From assembly GCA_018857735.1 (NCBI GenBank), contig JABMCL010000194.1:525001-589000 (forward strand): a DNA stretch of 64,000 nt, in the 5' to 3' direction. The notes beneath the pieces were generated by a model that did no database searches, was not told the DNA's origin, and worked only from the letters and a program-made list of their open reading frames with translations. Origin of the DNA: Alviniconcha marisindica (lineage: Eukaryota; Mollusca; Gastropoda; Provannidae). Shown piece by piece: positions 44,797-54,129 of the stretch (positions within the stretch are counted from its first letter, which is position 1; each line of letters begins with the position of its first letter). The position numbers and the translations under genes are program-made.

Positions 44797-44922
44797 CACA
44801 CGTCACGCTACGTGCACGAGCCTCGCTCCCGTCTCGTCTCGTCTCGTCAGGCCACGTGCACGAGCATGGCTCCTGTCTCGTCACGTCACGCCACGTGCAC
44901 GAGCATGGCTCCTATCTCGTGC
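44797..44922. repeat. About 48-bp minisatellite, 3 copies
   Basis: ACGTGCACGAGCATGGCTCC then TRTCTCGT, with a CTCGT expansion in the first copy. Confidence 0.92.
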
Positions 44923-45487
44923 AGCGGCTACAGCAGCTAACCACCGTGGGCCCAGCAGCCACGAGCGATGGTGAAAGACGGAGAGACTCCGGGAGGAGGG
45001 AGGCATTGATCCGATTGGGGTGTATAGGTGGCTCCTAATGTGATCGATGGAAATCTAAACTCCTGCTTTCGATCGTTGGTGCTCTGTTGGTGAATGCATG
45101 CATGGCGTGATTTTTAGCCGAGAAGTCTTCTGGAACCAACGGATATTACGTTGGGGAAGCAGGGGATTAGAAGTTTCGTTCATTGAGAACTTGGGGTTCT
45201 CCCGACTGTCGGCTTGGTGCACGGTTGAGGATGTGAACAAGGGAGACCGAGATGTGTTCCAAATTGGTTGACAGGACGTTAAAATCCAGTTACTAAGTAA
45301 CTGTTGTCTGCATAATGATTTGTGTGGTGGTTGGTTTTCTGCTCTGGGCGTCGGTCCTCCAGCCCGCCTGTCTTGTCGTTCTGTCCTGATCTTTTGTTTG
45401 TTTGTCTGCTCTCTCTTGCGTGTCTGTCTATCTTCCTCTTTCTTTCTTCTTTCATCCACCGTCCCTATCTTTAACCTGTTGATGAGG
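44923..45487. other. Unique stretch with a family D tail, no gene seen
   Basis: A sense family D tail at 45,262-45,302 (TTGGTTGACAGGACGTTAAA then ATCCAGTTACTAAGTAACT). Confidence 0.6.
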
Positions 45488-45490
45488 GCG

Positions 45491-45554
<64 letters not shown>
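45488..45554. repeat. (GC)n-(CA)n microsatellite
   Basis: About 6 GC units lead into an uninterrupted CA tract. Another Z-prone junction like that at 11,205. Confidence 0.97.
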
Positions 45555-45558
<4 letters not shown>

Positions 45559-45769
45559 ATGGTGTAAAGTTGTGGAGAGGAATTGATTTCCTCGGGGTGT
45601 TTGGCTAACCCAATTGCGCCACTGTACAACTGTTTGGACTGTCTGCTGTCCTGCTCCGGGCGTCTTGTCGCTGTAATTTGTACCCGATCCCCGCTTCCAC
45701 CCACCCTCCCTCTGGGGACTCGGGACGAGAGAGGAGCTCTTCCTCCGCTTCCTCGTCTTATCGTCCTCC

Positions 45770-45910
45770 CCCCTCGTCTTCCCTTTCCTCTCCTCTCGCC
45801 CCCTGCCTTCCATTTTCCTCTCCAAAACCCGCTTCTTCGTAGTCTTCCCTCTCCTGTCGCCCCCTGCTTTCCATTTTCCTCTCCAAAAAACCCCGCTCCT
45901 TCGTAGTCTT
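45770..45910. repeat. About 60-bp pyrimidine-rich duplication
   Basis: TCTTCCCTTTCCTCTCCTCT then CGCCCCCTGCCTTCCATTTT, CCTCTCCAAAA occurs twice, with a third partial CTTCGTAGTCTT. Confidence 0.9.
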
Positions 45911-46486
45911 GCCTAAGGTAGTCTCGGTAATAGCAGACGATGCTTCACGTGCCATATGGGCAGTGTCTTTATGCTGTTACTCGATTTAGAGCCACTTGTG
46001 CCCCTTTGGTCGTAATCTTTTCCCCATTTTTTGTATCCCCGCGCGGCTGCGCGGATGTAGGGTGAAAAATGATCGGTTTCCCCTATCTCCTTATTTTCTC
46101 ATCAGTTTAATCCGTTTTCTTCGTGTATTTCTTGTGTTGCCTCCCCTTTCCTCTGCACCTTCGCCCCGTCTCTTTCTCCAGCGTCCGTTGCCGAGTCGAA
46201 GGCGTCAGTGCCGACTCCCTGCCACAACGCTTCAGCTGAGGTTATTTTTTATTTTTTAAGAGAGATGATGAATCGTGACGTGCTAGACCTAGTTCATCAG
46301 AAAGAATGCGTTCCACTCTGGTGCAATTAAATTTAGTTGTTTGTAGCCACGTTTTCATTATCTTAGTATAATGTATATATTATATTACGTATTGTGATCT
46401 TTTTCGTCGCTTTCTTCCTCGTTTTTATCGTCGTTATTTCCTTCTTTGTGTAGTTATATACTGCTGAAGGCACTGGCTGAGATTAG
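45911..46486. other. Unique stretch, no gene seen
   Basis: A compact GC hairpin CCGCGC-GGCT-GCGCGG lies at about 46,038-46,053. AT-rich at 46,310-46,400. Confidence 0.5.
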
Positions 46487-46682
46487 ATCTATAGTACGAA
46501 CCAGTTTCAGTCCTGTGCATCTGTAGTACGAACCAGTTTCAGTCCTGTGCATCTGTAGTACGAACCAGTTTCAGTCCTGTGCATCTGTAGTACGAACCAG
46601 TTTTCAGTCCTGTGCATCTGTAGTACGAACCAGTTTCAGTCCTGTGCATCTGTAGTACGAACCAGTTTCAGTCCTGTGCATC
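46487..46682. repeat. 32-bp minisatellite, 6 near-identical copies
   Basis: The core GTAGTACGAACCAGTTTCAG then TCCTGTGCATCT, period 32 bp. The only length change is one T insertion in the fourth copy. This looks young. Confidence 0.97.
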
Positions 46683-47254
46683 ATCGTGGGGTAACCCTTG
46701 TTTGGTTGGCGGGCCGTTACAACTGTCTAATGTCTACGGTTAGTTAGCAACTGGGCTGTTGTTGCCAGAGCTGATGACCTGAACCAGTTATCGTTTTTCT
46801 TGTCATTCCGTCTGGCCTCCCTTGGTTTAAACAATTCTATTAATGAAAGCATACCAACATACAATAATACAATATTTTGGGGAGCGTCAAACGAGTAAAC
46901 TTACATGAGGCGCTAAAAACGACAAGCATATGATGACCTCTCTTCCCGTTATCCGCGTCCCACCCACTCATGCACACACTTTAACATTACCCCTGTCCAT
47001 CCACCCGTCTTCTGTGTGCTGGCTGTTTCGGTCTATTGGATTGCGGAGGAAGAAGTGAAGATACTTTTCTCGTCAATGCGAATGGATTGATTCTTTTCCC
47101 TGCCGCCCCGTTGTGCGGATGGCACTTGTCGTTCCACCCGTCCCGTCAAACGGGTAGTTGCCACGTGGGGAAACATCCAGTGAAACATCGCTGGATGAAG
47201 TCTGGTGTTGCAACATGGCGCCGTGCGAAGCGAGGTGGTCAGGCGTGGGTTGAA
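46683..47254. other. Unique stretch, no gene seen
   Basis: 46,686-46,735 resembles a decayed family D tail (GGTTGGCGGGCCGTTACAAC). Nothing else is recognised. Confidence 0.45.
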
Positions 47255-47445
47255 ATGTGAACTGATGTCGTGGACTGATGGAAGTGTAAACTGATGTCGT
47301 GGACTGAAGGAAGTGTAAACTGATATCGTGGACTGAAGGAGGTGTGAACTGATGTCGTGGATTGAAGGAAGTGTGAACTGATGTCGTGGACTGCAAAAAG
47401 TGTGAACTGATGTGGACTGAAGGAAGTGTGAACTGATCTCGTCAT
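47255..47445. repeat. 29-bp minisatellite, about 6 copies
   Basis: The core GTGTGAACTGATGTCGTGGA then CTGAAGGAA. Three units (87 bp) form one 29-residue frame repeat on the minus strand. Confidence 0.95.
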
Positions 47446-47640
47446 CATATTTCCGCCACGGTAACGTTGCCTGTCTCCATTCGGCGCTGCCTCCGCCTCT
47501 TTTGTGCGTCCGTTTCTGTCGCTGTTGTCGGCTGTGGCCTCGACCGTCTTCCGTTTCTGTTCAGGGCGTTTCTTCATAGGGCGCTGTCTGGAGGGCGACC
47601 TCGCCTGGTTTCAGTTTTCAACTTGTGTGACTGTGCAAGT

Positions 47641-47705
47641 CCAGTGCTGCTTTACGTCCACAGAGACCGTAAGGAACCATGGGGCCGGGGGGGGGGGGGG
47701 GGACC
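47641..47705 (-). mobile_element. Family A fragment turning into a G run
   Basis: CCAGTGCTGCTTTACGTCCA then CAGAGACCGTAAGGAAC and a run of about 18 G at 47,685-47,702, at the place where the family has GGGACGGGGAG. Confidence 0.75.
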
Positions 47706-47889
47706 GGAGTACTTGGTAAAACCCGCCAAACCTCAGCTCCAAACTAGATAGCACGTGTGGCAGACAAAGAGTCACCCTCGTATCTGTGGATGTTGATCGT
47801 TTTTATTTAGCACAATTCTCCGCTCTCGAGGAGACTCGCTGCGCTCGGTGGACCCTCCAACGTTGCTAGTAAAACCCTACCCGCTGACC

Positions 47890-48070
47890 GAGGGAGCTCA
47901 GGCGCTCTGTGGAAGTCGAGGTGGCCGACCTGGGCTCCCGTCCCTAATAAGCCTACGGTTTCTGTGGACGTAAAGCAACAACACTCACTCAACCGAGCGA
48001 GCTCAGAGCCCAGGAGCTGTGTGAAAGTGGAGGTGGACGTCCTGGGACGTACGGTCTCTGTGGACATTGA
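47890..48070 (+). mobile_element. Two family A fragments in tandem
   Basis: The first (47,890-47,992) is a good sense copy ending TCTGTGGACGTAAAGCAACA. The second (48,000-48,068) starts GCCCAGGAGCTGTGTGAAAG and is shortened to CGGTCTCTGTGGACATTGAA. They face the antisense copy at 47,641. Confidence 0.82.
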
Positions 48071-48655
48071 ACTTGAAGGAGCGAGCTGTTGACGGCTCTC
48101 TTGAGCTGCTCCCACCCGTCTAACGCACGCTCGCCGGGCTAGCTACCCTGCACTTTTCCCAGTGTCCCTGTAGCGCGCGTCCCACCTCCACTACCCACCC
48201 CAGAGAAGGGGAGTATGAAATGGCCAGAACCGCCCGAGAGTGCGCGGCGACCACCCGACAGACCGATCTGTCCTACATCCGGCGCTGGAAGCGACAAAAG
48301 GGCCGACAGTGGTGTAATTGTCGGTCACCAGAGGGCGCTGTATTGATTTTTTGGTCCATTGCTTTGTCAGTCAGACGGTACAGACAGACAAACCACTCAG
48401 TGGCCGTGCCGCTCCGCAAGGCTTCTCTCTCTCTCCTCCCGGCGGCACCGCGTCCCTCACAGGCCCCGACTGGGCCTGCCGCGATCACCACCCGCAGGGA
48501 AGCGGCACGGGCACGTCACGGGGGCCCTGCGAAGGACGGCGTCCACGGTTCCGGTTCTGTGCTCCCACTCGGTCTGTCCGCGTGGCCCAGTCCGGCGTGA
48601 CGAGTGACAAGACGGACTGAAGCCGCCCAGCGCACTGAAGATCGCATTCTGTCTG

Positions 48656-48656
<1 letters not shown>
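48071..48656. other. GC-rich unique stretch, no gene seen
   Basis: A plus-strand frame of 126 codons (48,220-48,600) lacks recognisable motifs and overlaps other frames on both strands. Confidence 0.45.
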
Positions 48657-48716
<60 letters not shown>

Positions 48717-48734
48717 CCCCCCCCCCCCCCCCTC
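48657..48734. repeat. CT tract and C run
   Basis: CT from 48,657 to 48,714, then C to about 48,732. Confidence 0.97.
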
Positions 48735-50382
48735 TCCTCTTCCTCTTAGTAATGGGGCAAACAGTGCGAATTTTTGGAAGATATTCCTTCGACTAGTCCG
48801 TGGTTGGGTTAGGGTTAGAGCATGGGGCGATTCCTTCAAGTCTACTTTGTTCTAAACCGAGGGCTATTTTACCGCGGTTTCATTTACGTCTACTTCGCTG
48901 TAAACCGGGGGCAGTCTGTCTGTTTCTGAGTTCTGTGCTTGGTTCTAGGCGAGAAGAACTTGACTACAGCTCTGAAGTCGAATTGCATACCTTTTCGCTC
49001 ATACGTATCAATCTTTCTTTACGCATAAGTTGCACGTGCATGCGCGAGATCTGATTGCAAAGGGCCGGACAGTGGCCCAGTTGGAATGAACTAGGCACTT
49101 TGCAGAATACAAAACACTTCATTCATCCAATTACACATACATATGTTACCTGTATGAATTTCGCTTGCAACTAGGGCCTTGCAAATCGTTTTTCGTCGGG
49201 TACCTGGTCGAGTATCACGTGCGGCTAGTACTGCACTCTAGTTACATGCATACGACACTGTGAGTGAGATGGGTCACACACACGTGCCCATTGTCCTTGC
49301 TTTGCAAAACCTGGGTTGGCGAATACCCAAAGTCTGGAATGTCAGACAGATAAAACCATGCAACTTGACATATTTTTTGCACGTGTGGCAGGCGCAGGTG
49401 GAAGCGGTTAGGTTAAGGTGCAGTACGTTCCACCTGTTGTTCGTGGATCGCCAGAAACCTTACTCGGTGGATGGGAACATGCACACTCGTCACAAGAACA
49501 GGACTTCTCGTGTTCTGTCAGAATCCAGCAGGTAGTAAAGACCGAATAGTAATACTTGAAACGAAGGAGTTTATTGAGAAATCCTTTCCTATTCAAGTTC
49601 TAAACGGAGTTTCGTGAGTGACGATTAGGGGGATTAGGTGTACAAGGCACCGTCAAGTGTCGAGGTACGATGCGGCCCGTTTTAAGCTGGGCACGAGATG
49701 TCTGCTCACGTCACCGAGCAACAGAACCCGAGGGGCAGCGGGAAGCCGTTGGGCCAGCTGTGATACTTGACCGTGTCGTCATCAGTCGCCAAACTCGGCT
49801 TCTAAACTCAATACAAATTCAACGGGGAATTTTACAACAAAATCTTTTGTTACAATAACAAAAAGGAAACTTTCATTTTGATCTCTGCCTACCTCGACAA
49901 AACCTGTTTCTGGAGAGCTATTCCTTCAAGGCGACAAGAATAATGATAATAGTAAAAGAGATATATGATGCGCCCGACATATGGAGGAGTCAGTGCTAGG
50001 CGCGTACAGTAGTAAAGCACTAATCAATAGAAACGTTAGGTTCCGCTGGTTGTTGTTCGCTGCTCTTGTTGCTGTCACCTGCCTCACTTTTAACTTCTGA
50101 CGAGTATTGACTACACTGCACGTGCCTGTGAAGGTGTGCAAAATGTTCGGATGACATTCCATCAATATTTCCGGTCTTTTTCTTCTTCTTTTTTCTCTCT
50201 CTCTCTCTTCCCCCCGCCCCCTTTTTTCCTTGAACTGTTCATGTGTATTGAACAGGTTGCACGTGTGTGTGTGTGTGTGACTAGGTGTGTGCACTGTAGG
50301 TATGGTAGCGACAGTCAGCACGCAGCGTGCAGCAGACCCGCGGGTGCCGGGACCAAGGGAGCCAGCAGACTGGTGGTGATGA
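48735..50382. other. Longest low-repeat stretch, no gene recognised
   Basis: About 1.6 kb without tandem repeats except a T/CT patch at 50,175-50,230. A 91-codon frame at 49,260-49,535 has no family I know. A two-copy GGGTTA word at 48,806-48,817 is too short to be telomeric. This would be the best place to look for an undetected exon with transcript data. Confidence 0.45.
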
Positions 50383-50800
50383 AGATGAAGCCCAATGGTG
50401 AAGCCTAGTGATGAAAGTGAAGCCCAGTGATGAAGATGGAGCTCAGATAGATGAAGATGAAGCCCAGTGATGAATATAAAGCCCAGTGATGAAGACGAAG
50501 CCCAGTGATGAAGATGAGTGATGAAGCCCAGCGAGAAAGACGAAGCACGGTGGTGAAGATGAAGCCCAGTGATGCAGATGAAGCCCAGTGATGAAGATGA
50601 AGTCCAGTGATGCAGATGAGGCCCAGTGTTGAGGATGAAGCCCAGTGATGAAGATGAAGCCCAGTGATGAAGATGAAGTCCAGTGATGCAGATGAGGCCC
50701 AGTGTTGAGGATGAAGCCCAGTGATGAAGATGAAGCCCAGTGTTGAGGATGAAGCCCAGTGATGAAGTTGAAGCCCAGTGATGAATATGAAGGCCATCGA
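50383..50800. repeat. 20-bp minisatellite, about 20 copies
   Basis: The core CAGTGATGAAGATGAAGCCC, with GTTGAGGATG and GATGCAGATG variants that recur in the same order near 50,590 and 50,680. That implies a higher-order repeat of about 90 bp. Confidence 0.96.
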
Positions 50801-51064
50801 TGAAGCGGTGTAATGTGCAACTCCCTCACCCCATCACTGGCTGCTGCGGGCAATGTGGCTTAGAAATTTAAATCTCTGGCGGGAAATTCCGGTCGCTTTA
50901 CCCGACGTAAGGCTACACCAGCCGCAGGAGCAGCGTTGCCCACTGCTACCGGCGGTGTGTGCGGTATTGCCGTGAGTCCAGATAATGGTATTGCCAGTGT
51001 CTGAGATTGTTAACGTGTGCACAGACGTTGATGCATACGACTGCACGCGGGGCTGTATGAAGAC

Positions 51065-51387
51065 CGTAAGAGAGTCTGTCTGCACTGAGCGTTGACTGCA
51101 GGAGGAGACAACTCTCTTAGCCTAAGAGAGTCTGCACTGAGCGTTGACTGCAGGAGGAGACAACTCTCTTAGCCTAAGAGAGTCTGCACTGAGCGTTGAC
51201 TGCAGGAGGAGACAACTCTCTTAGCCTAAGAGAGCCTGCACTGAGCGTTGACTGCAGGAGGAGACAACTCTCTTAGCCTAAGAGAGCCTGCACTGAGCGT
51301 TGACTGCAGGAGGAGACAACTCTCTTAGCCTGAGAGAGTCTGTCTGCACTGAGCGTTGACTGCAGGAGGAGACAACTCTCTTAGCCT
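51065..51387. repeat. 52-bp hairpin-containing minisatellite, 6 copies
   Basis: Units are 52 bp (56 bp in the first and last, which have an extra TCTG). Each joint forms arms ACTCTCTTA and TAAGAGAGT around a GCC loop. The rest of the unit is TGCACTGAGCGTTGACTGCA plus GGAGGAGACA. The array touches the tRNA-like head at 51,388. Confidence 0.97.
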
Positions 51388-51468
51388 ACCGCCCCGGGGA
51401 ATGGAACCCGCGTCAGTATCGCGCCTGGCTTTTGGGCCCCACGTTCTACCCACTGAGCTATCCCGCCA
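51388..51468 (-). mobile_element. tRNA-like SINE head (promoter boxes present)
   Basis: On the minus strand it has box A TAGCTCAGTGGG (51,449-51,460) and box B GGTTCCATTCC (51,398-51,408). Between them is GCGCGATACTGACGCGG, which folds as CGCG-loop-CGCG like the long variable arm of class II tRNAs. The acceptor ends do not pair, so it is not a functional tRNA gene. The 3' side of the element on the minus strand is the 52-bp array. A relative sits at 61,268-61,341. Confidence 0.75.
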
Positions 51469-51869
51469 CTTAATGCGATGAAGGCGAGTGATGAAGTGGT
51501 GTGATGTGGAGTTCTCTCCCCAGTGGTCTGTCTGTCTGTATGTCTGTCTGTCTGTGTATGGCAGGCTGCTGCTGCTGCTGCTGCTGCTGCGGGCAGCTCG
51601 CCTAACTAGGTCACTGGGCTACACACGCACAATCCGTCACCACCCACCCCGTGCACACCTCTCTCACCTTTAAGCACCGCCGCCCACCCCCCCTCCCCCC
51701 TCCCACCCCCCATCACTGCTGTCTGCCACCCCGTCGCGTCTCACCTGGCGGGCAGAAGGGGTAGGGTGGGTGAGTCGGGTGGCTGGCGTGGCTATCGATC
51801 TGTCTGGCTCCTTGTTTGTCCCCCGCCTCTGCAGTGTGGAGCTGCTGTCTGATTCAATCGACCGCTGCT
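51469..51869. other. Unique stretch with TCTG and (GCT)8 tracts
   Basis: TCTG repeats at about 51,526-51,556 and (GCT)8 at 51,565-51,590. No open frame uses the GCT tract convincingly. Confidence 0.7.
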
Positions 51870-52340
51870 ATCTGGGGTAGACTCACCCTGGGGTGGGGCC
51901 AGCCACTTCATCAGTGCAGTCTGGGGTAGATCTGCCCTGGTGTGGAAACGACAGTCTGAGTCAGCCCGTCATTCTGTCTTGTGTAGATTTACCCTAGGGT
52001 GGGGTGGAGTATTCGGTCATCAGAATCTTGGGTAGATTTACCCTAGGGTGGGGTGGAGTATTCGGTCAGCAGAATCTTGGGTAGATTTACCCTAGGGTGT
52101 GGCGGAGTATTCGGTCAGCAGAATCTTGGGTAATTTTACCCTGGAAGGCGAATAATCGGCTCAGCGGTGGAGGCTGGGTAAATCTGTCGGTCACTCGCTG
52201 TGTTTGGGGTGGAATGATTGATTACCCAGTGACTCCGCTGATTACTGTCGGAGGCGATTTTACCCAGGGTGGAAGGTTGTGCGAATCAGTCGGTCAGCGT
52301 GTCCGGGGCAGATTGTAGCACAGTGGACAACCAGATTTAT
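51870..52340. repeat. 49-bp minisatellite, 3 good and several degenerate copies
   Basis: GGGTAGATTTACCCTAGGGT then GGAGTATTCGGTCAGCAGAA, period 49 bp at 52,030 and 52,079. The palindrome ACCCTAGGGT is in each good unit. Looser units extend on both sides. Confidence 0.9.
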
Positions 52341-52460
52341 CCCAGAATGGAGGTGGGGGCAGTAGGTTGATCTTGGCCTCTCGCTGTGTCCACAAATCTC
52401 CTTCAGTCGGTCGTATTTCTTCTACGGTTTATGCTTCTGCTGCTACCATGGCTGCGTGTT

Positions 52461-52464
<4 letters not shown>

Positions 52465-52509
<45 letters not shown>

Positions 52510-52652
52510 TGAATTGTACTCTGCAACATCAGACCAGCTACACTGATCTAAATCCACCATCCACCCGCCTCTCTGTCCGTGTGTGTGTGCGGTCCCCTTC
52601 ACCCCCCCCCCCCCGCCCCCCACCCACCCCACCCCCCCACCCCCACCCCCCA
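52465..52652. repeat. CA tract and C-rich tract
   Basis: CA at 52,465-52,507, then unique sequence and a C/A-rich tract at 52,598-52,652. Confidence 0.93.
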
Positions 52653-52659
52653 ACAACAG

Positions 52660-52893
52660 ATCATACATGTCAATTATGTGTTAACAAACAACAAACATTT
52701 TGTGTTTGAATGTCCAGTGTACGATCAACTATGGAGCAAGTACCTACTAGGAATAATTGCTGCACGCGATCACAGAAAACATTATACTAGCCTCATGAAT
52801 AGTGATTCTCAGGAGACAACTTTGAATTTTGGGAAATTCCTATGCGCGTTTAATCTGAGACCATCTAAGATGGATGGGAGTACTCGAGTATAA
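52660..52893 (+). pseudogene. Non-LTR retrotransposon ORF2 C-terminal remnant
   Basis: The plus strand encodes a C-x2-C pair (CQLC) and then, after a frame change, HFVFECPVYDQLW and the tail FGKFLCAFNLRPSK. This layout (CxxC, about ten residues, H-x4-C, then Y/LW, then a short basic tail with KF...A) is that of the zinc-binding domain found downstream of the reverse transcriptase in many LINE ORF2 proteins. No palm or endonuclease motif is present. The frame shift and missing upstream part show it is dead. The following 300 bp may be its 3' UTR. Confidence 0.65.
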
Positions 52894-53077
52894 CCTTGTT
52901 TGGGTATCCCTAGAGCCAGCTTTCCCAACAGCTGTGCTTATGCAGAGATTGTAAGAAATGTATGTTGGTAGAGTTTGCATCTGCCCACTCCAGATTTAGC
53001 TGAAATTGTCATTAAATGCGTATTCAGGCTCTGTGGGTCTCTTCTCCCATTTGAAGGGGCTATTCGAGTAAATCTCT

Positions 53078-53104
53078 GTCTGTCTGTCTGTCTGTCTGTC
53101 TTTC

Positions 53105-53139
<35 letters not shown>
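53078..53139. repeat. (TCTG)n and C34 run within LINE-flanking sequence
   Basis: TCTG repeats followed by a 34-nt C homopolymer (53,106-53,139). Confidence 0.97.
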
Positions 53140-53140
<1 letters not shown>

Positions 53141-53760
53141 CCCGCCCCCCTTTGTTAAGTGTTTGTTGTATTTTTACTATGTTAATGGAATGTGGCCAGG
53201 TTTGTGGGTGCAGTGGTGGGCTATGAGGCATTGGGCGCTCATCCCCGCCTTATGAAGTGTTGATCGGGCAGATTGGAGTGTTTGGCACTTGCACAAAAGC
53301 TGTTGCAGGCGGCGAGAAGAAGTGTGGGTTTGCCGTGACGAAAGGAGGTGGCTGAGAGCAGGAGGAAAATCCCTGCCTGATTAATTCTTAAGCACCAGGG
53401 AATCATGTTTTGTCTGGCTCACAGAGCCCTCTCGTCCTCTGCTCCGCAGGGAGGGCACAAACTGTAGCTCTGTGTCCCCAACTCTCTAATAGTCCTAACT
53501 TGCAGACACTAACCTACTGAGGGGGAAAAAATAGGGTTGGTTGGGGAGAAGGGGGAGAGGGAGGAGGGGGCGGATTTGTTTCCATGCTATTGTCCCCGCC
53601 CGCCTCCCTTCTTGCGTGTATATTTGAATCTCTCGTTGATTTTTGATTTTTTCCCCGGCTTATGCCCCCCCCCCCCCCCCCCCCTTCAAGAAAGGTTGGT
53701 CTGTAAAAATAGTTTTTTATTTACTGACGCAGGCATGCTGACGTAACTCTTTGTTCCCAG
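53140..53760. other. Unique stretch with a C run, no gene seen
   Basis: C run at 53,667-53,685 and G-rich patch at 53,540-53,572. No gene recognised. Confidence 0.5.
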
Positions 53761-53809
53761 CACTGAGCTATAAATAAACCAGCTATTTATATATCTATAT
53801 AGCTCAGTG
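53761..53809. repeat. Perfect 12-bp inverted repeat with a nested inner hairpin
   Basis: CACTGAGCTATA (53,761-53,772) and TATAGCTCAGTG (53,798-53,809) pair perfectly across 25 bp. Inside, TATAAATA and TATTTATA form a competing hairpin. It may be a short MITE remnant or a structured RNA element. Confidence 0.85.
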
Positions 53810-53831
53810 GTACCCAGTCACAATGAAGATA

Positions 53832-53834
53832 TAT

Positions 53835-53897
<63 letters not shown>
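53832..53897. repeat. CT microsatellite, 66 nt
   Basis: An almost pure CT tract. Confidence 0.98.
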
Positions 53898-53901
<4 letters not shown>

Positions 53902-53904
53902 GTG

Positions 53905-54129
53905 ATTACGGGTAGTGTCGTGTGCCGAGCGGAAAGAGGGTAGTGTGTGCAGAGAAAAAGACAAAAGAAGAGGCATAGGCGGAAGGGGTACGGGTAGTGT
54001 CGTGTGCAGAGACGAAAGCGTTGAGTAAGTATAGGGGAGAAAATATGGGTAGTGTCGTGTGCAGAGAAGAGTTAAAATATAGGGGGTGGGTGGGGAGGGG
54101 GGGGGGGGGGGGGGGGGGTAGGGTGTCAG
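53905..54129. repeat. Diverged left edge of the 47-bp array, with a G22 run
   Basis: GGGTAGTGTCGTGTGCAGAG recurs four times at irregular distances. A G run occupies 54,097-54,118. Confidence 0.85.

Noticed and set aside
45055..45825. A 256-codon minus-strand frame
   Set aside because: It crosses a CA/TG microsatellite and a pyrimidine duplication. The rest has no recognised motif.
48806..48817. Telomere-like GGGTTAGGGTTA
   Set aside because: Two units only, in unique sequence; easily chance.
51565..51590. (GCT)8 as a coding polyalanine or polyserine tract
   Set aside because: No extended frame with plausible flanks; it sits among other simple repeats.
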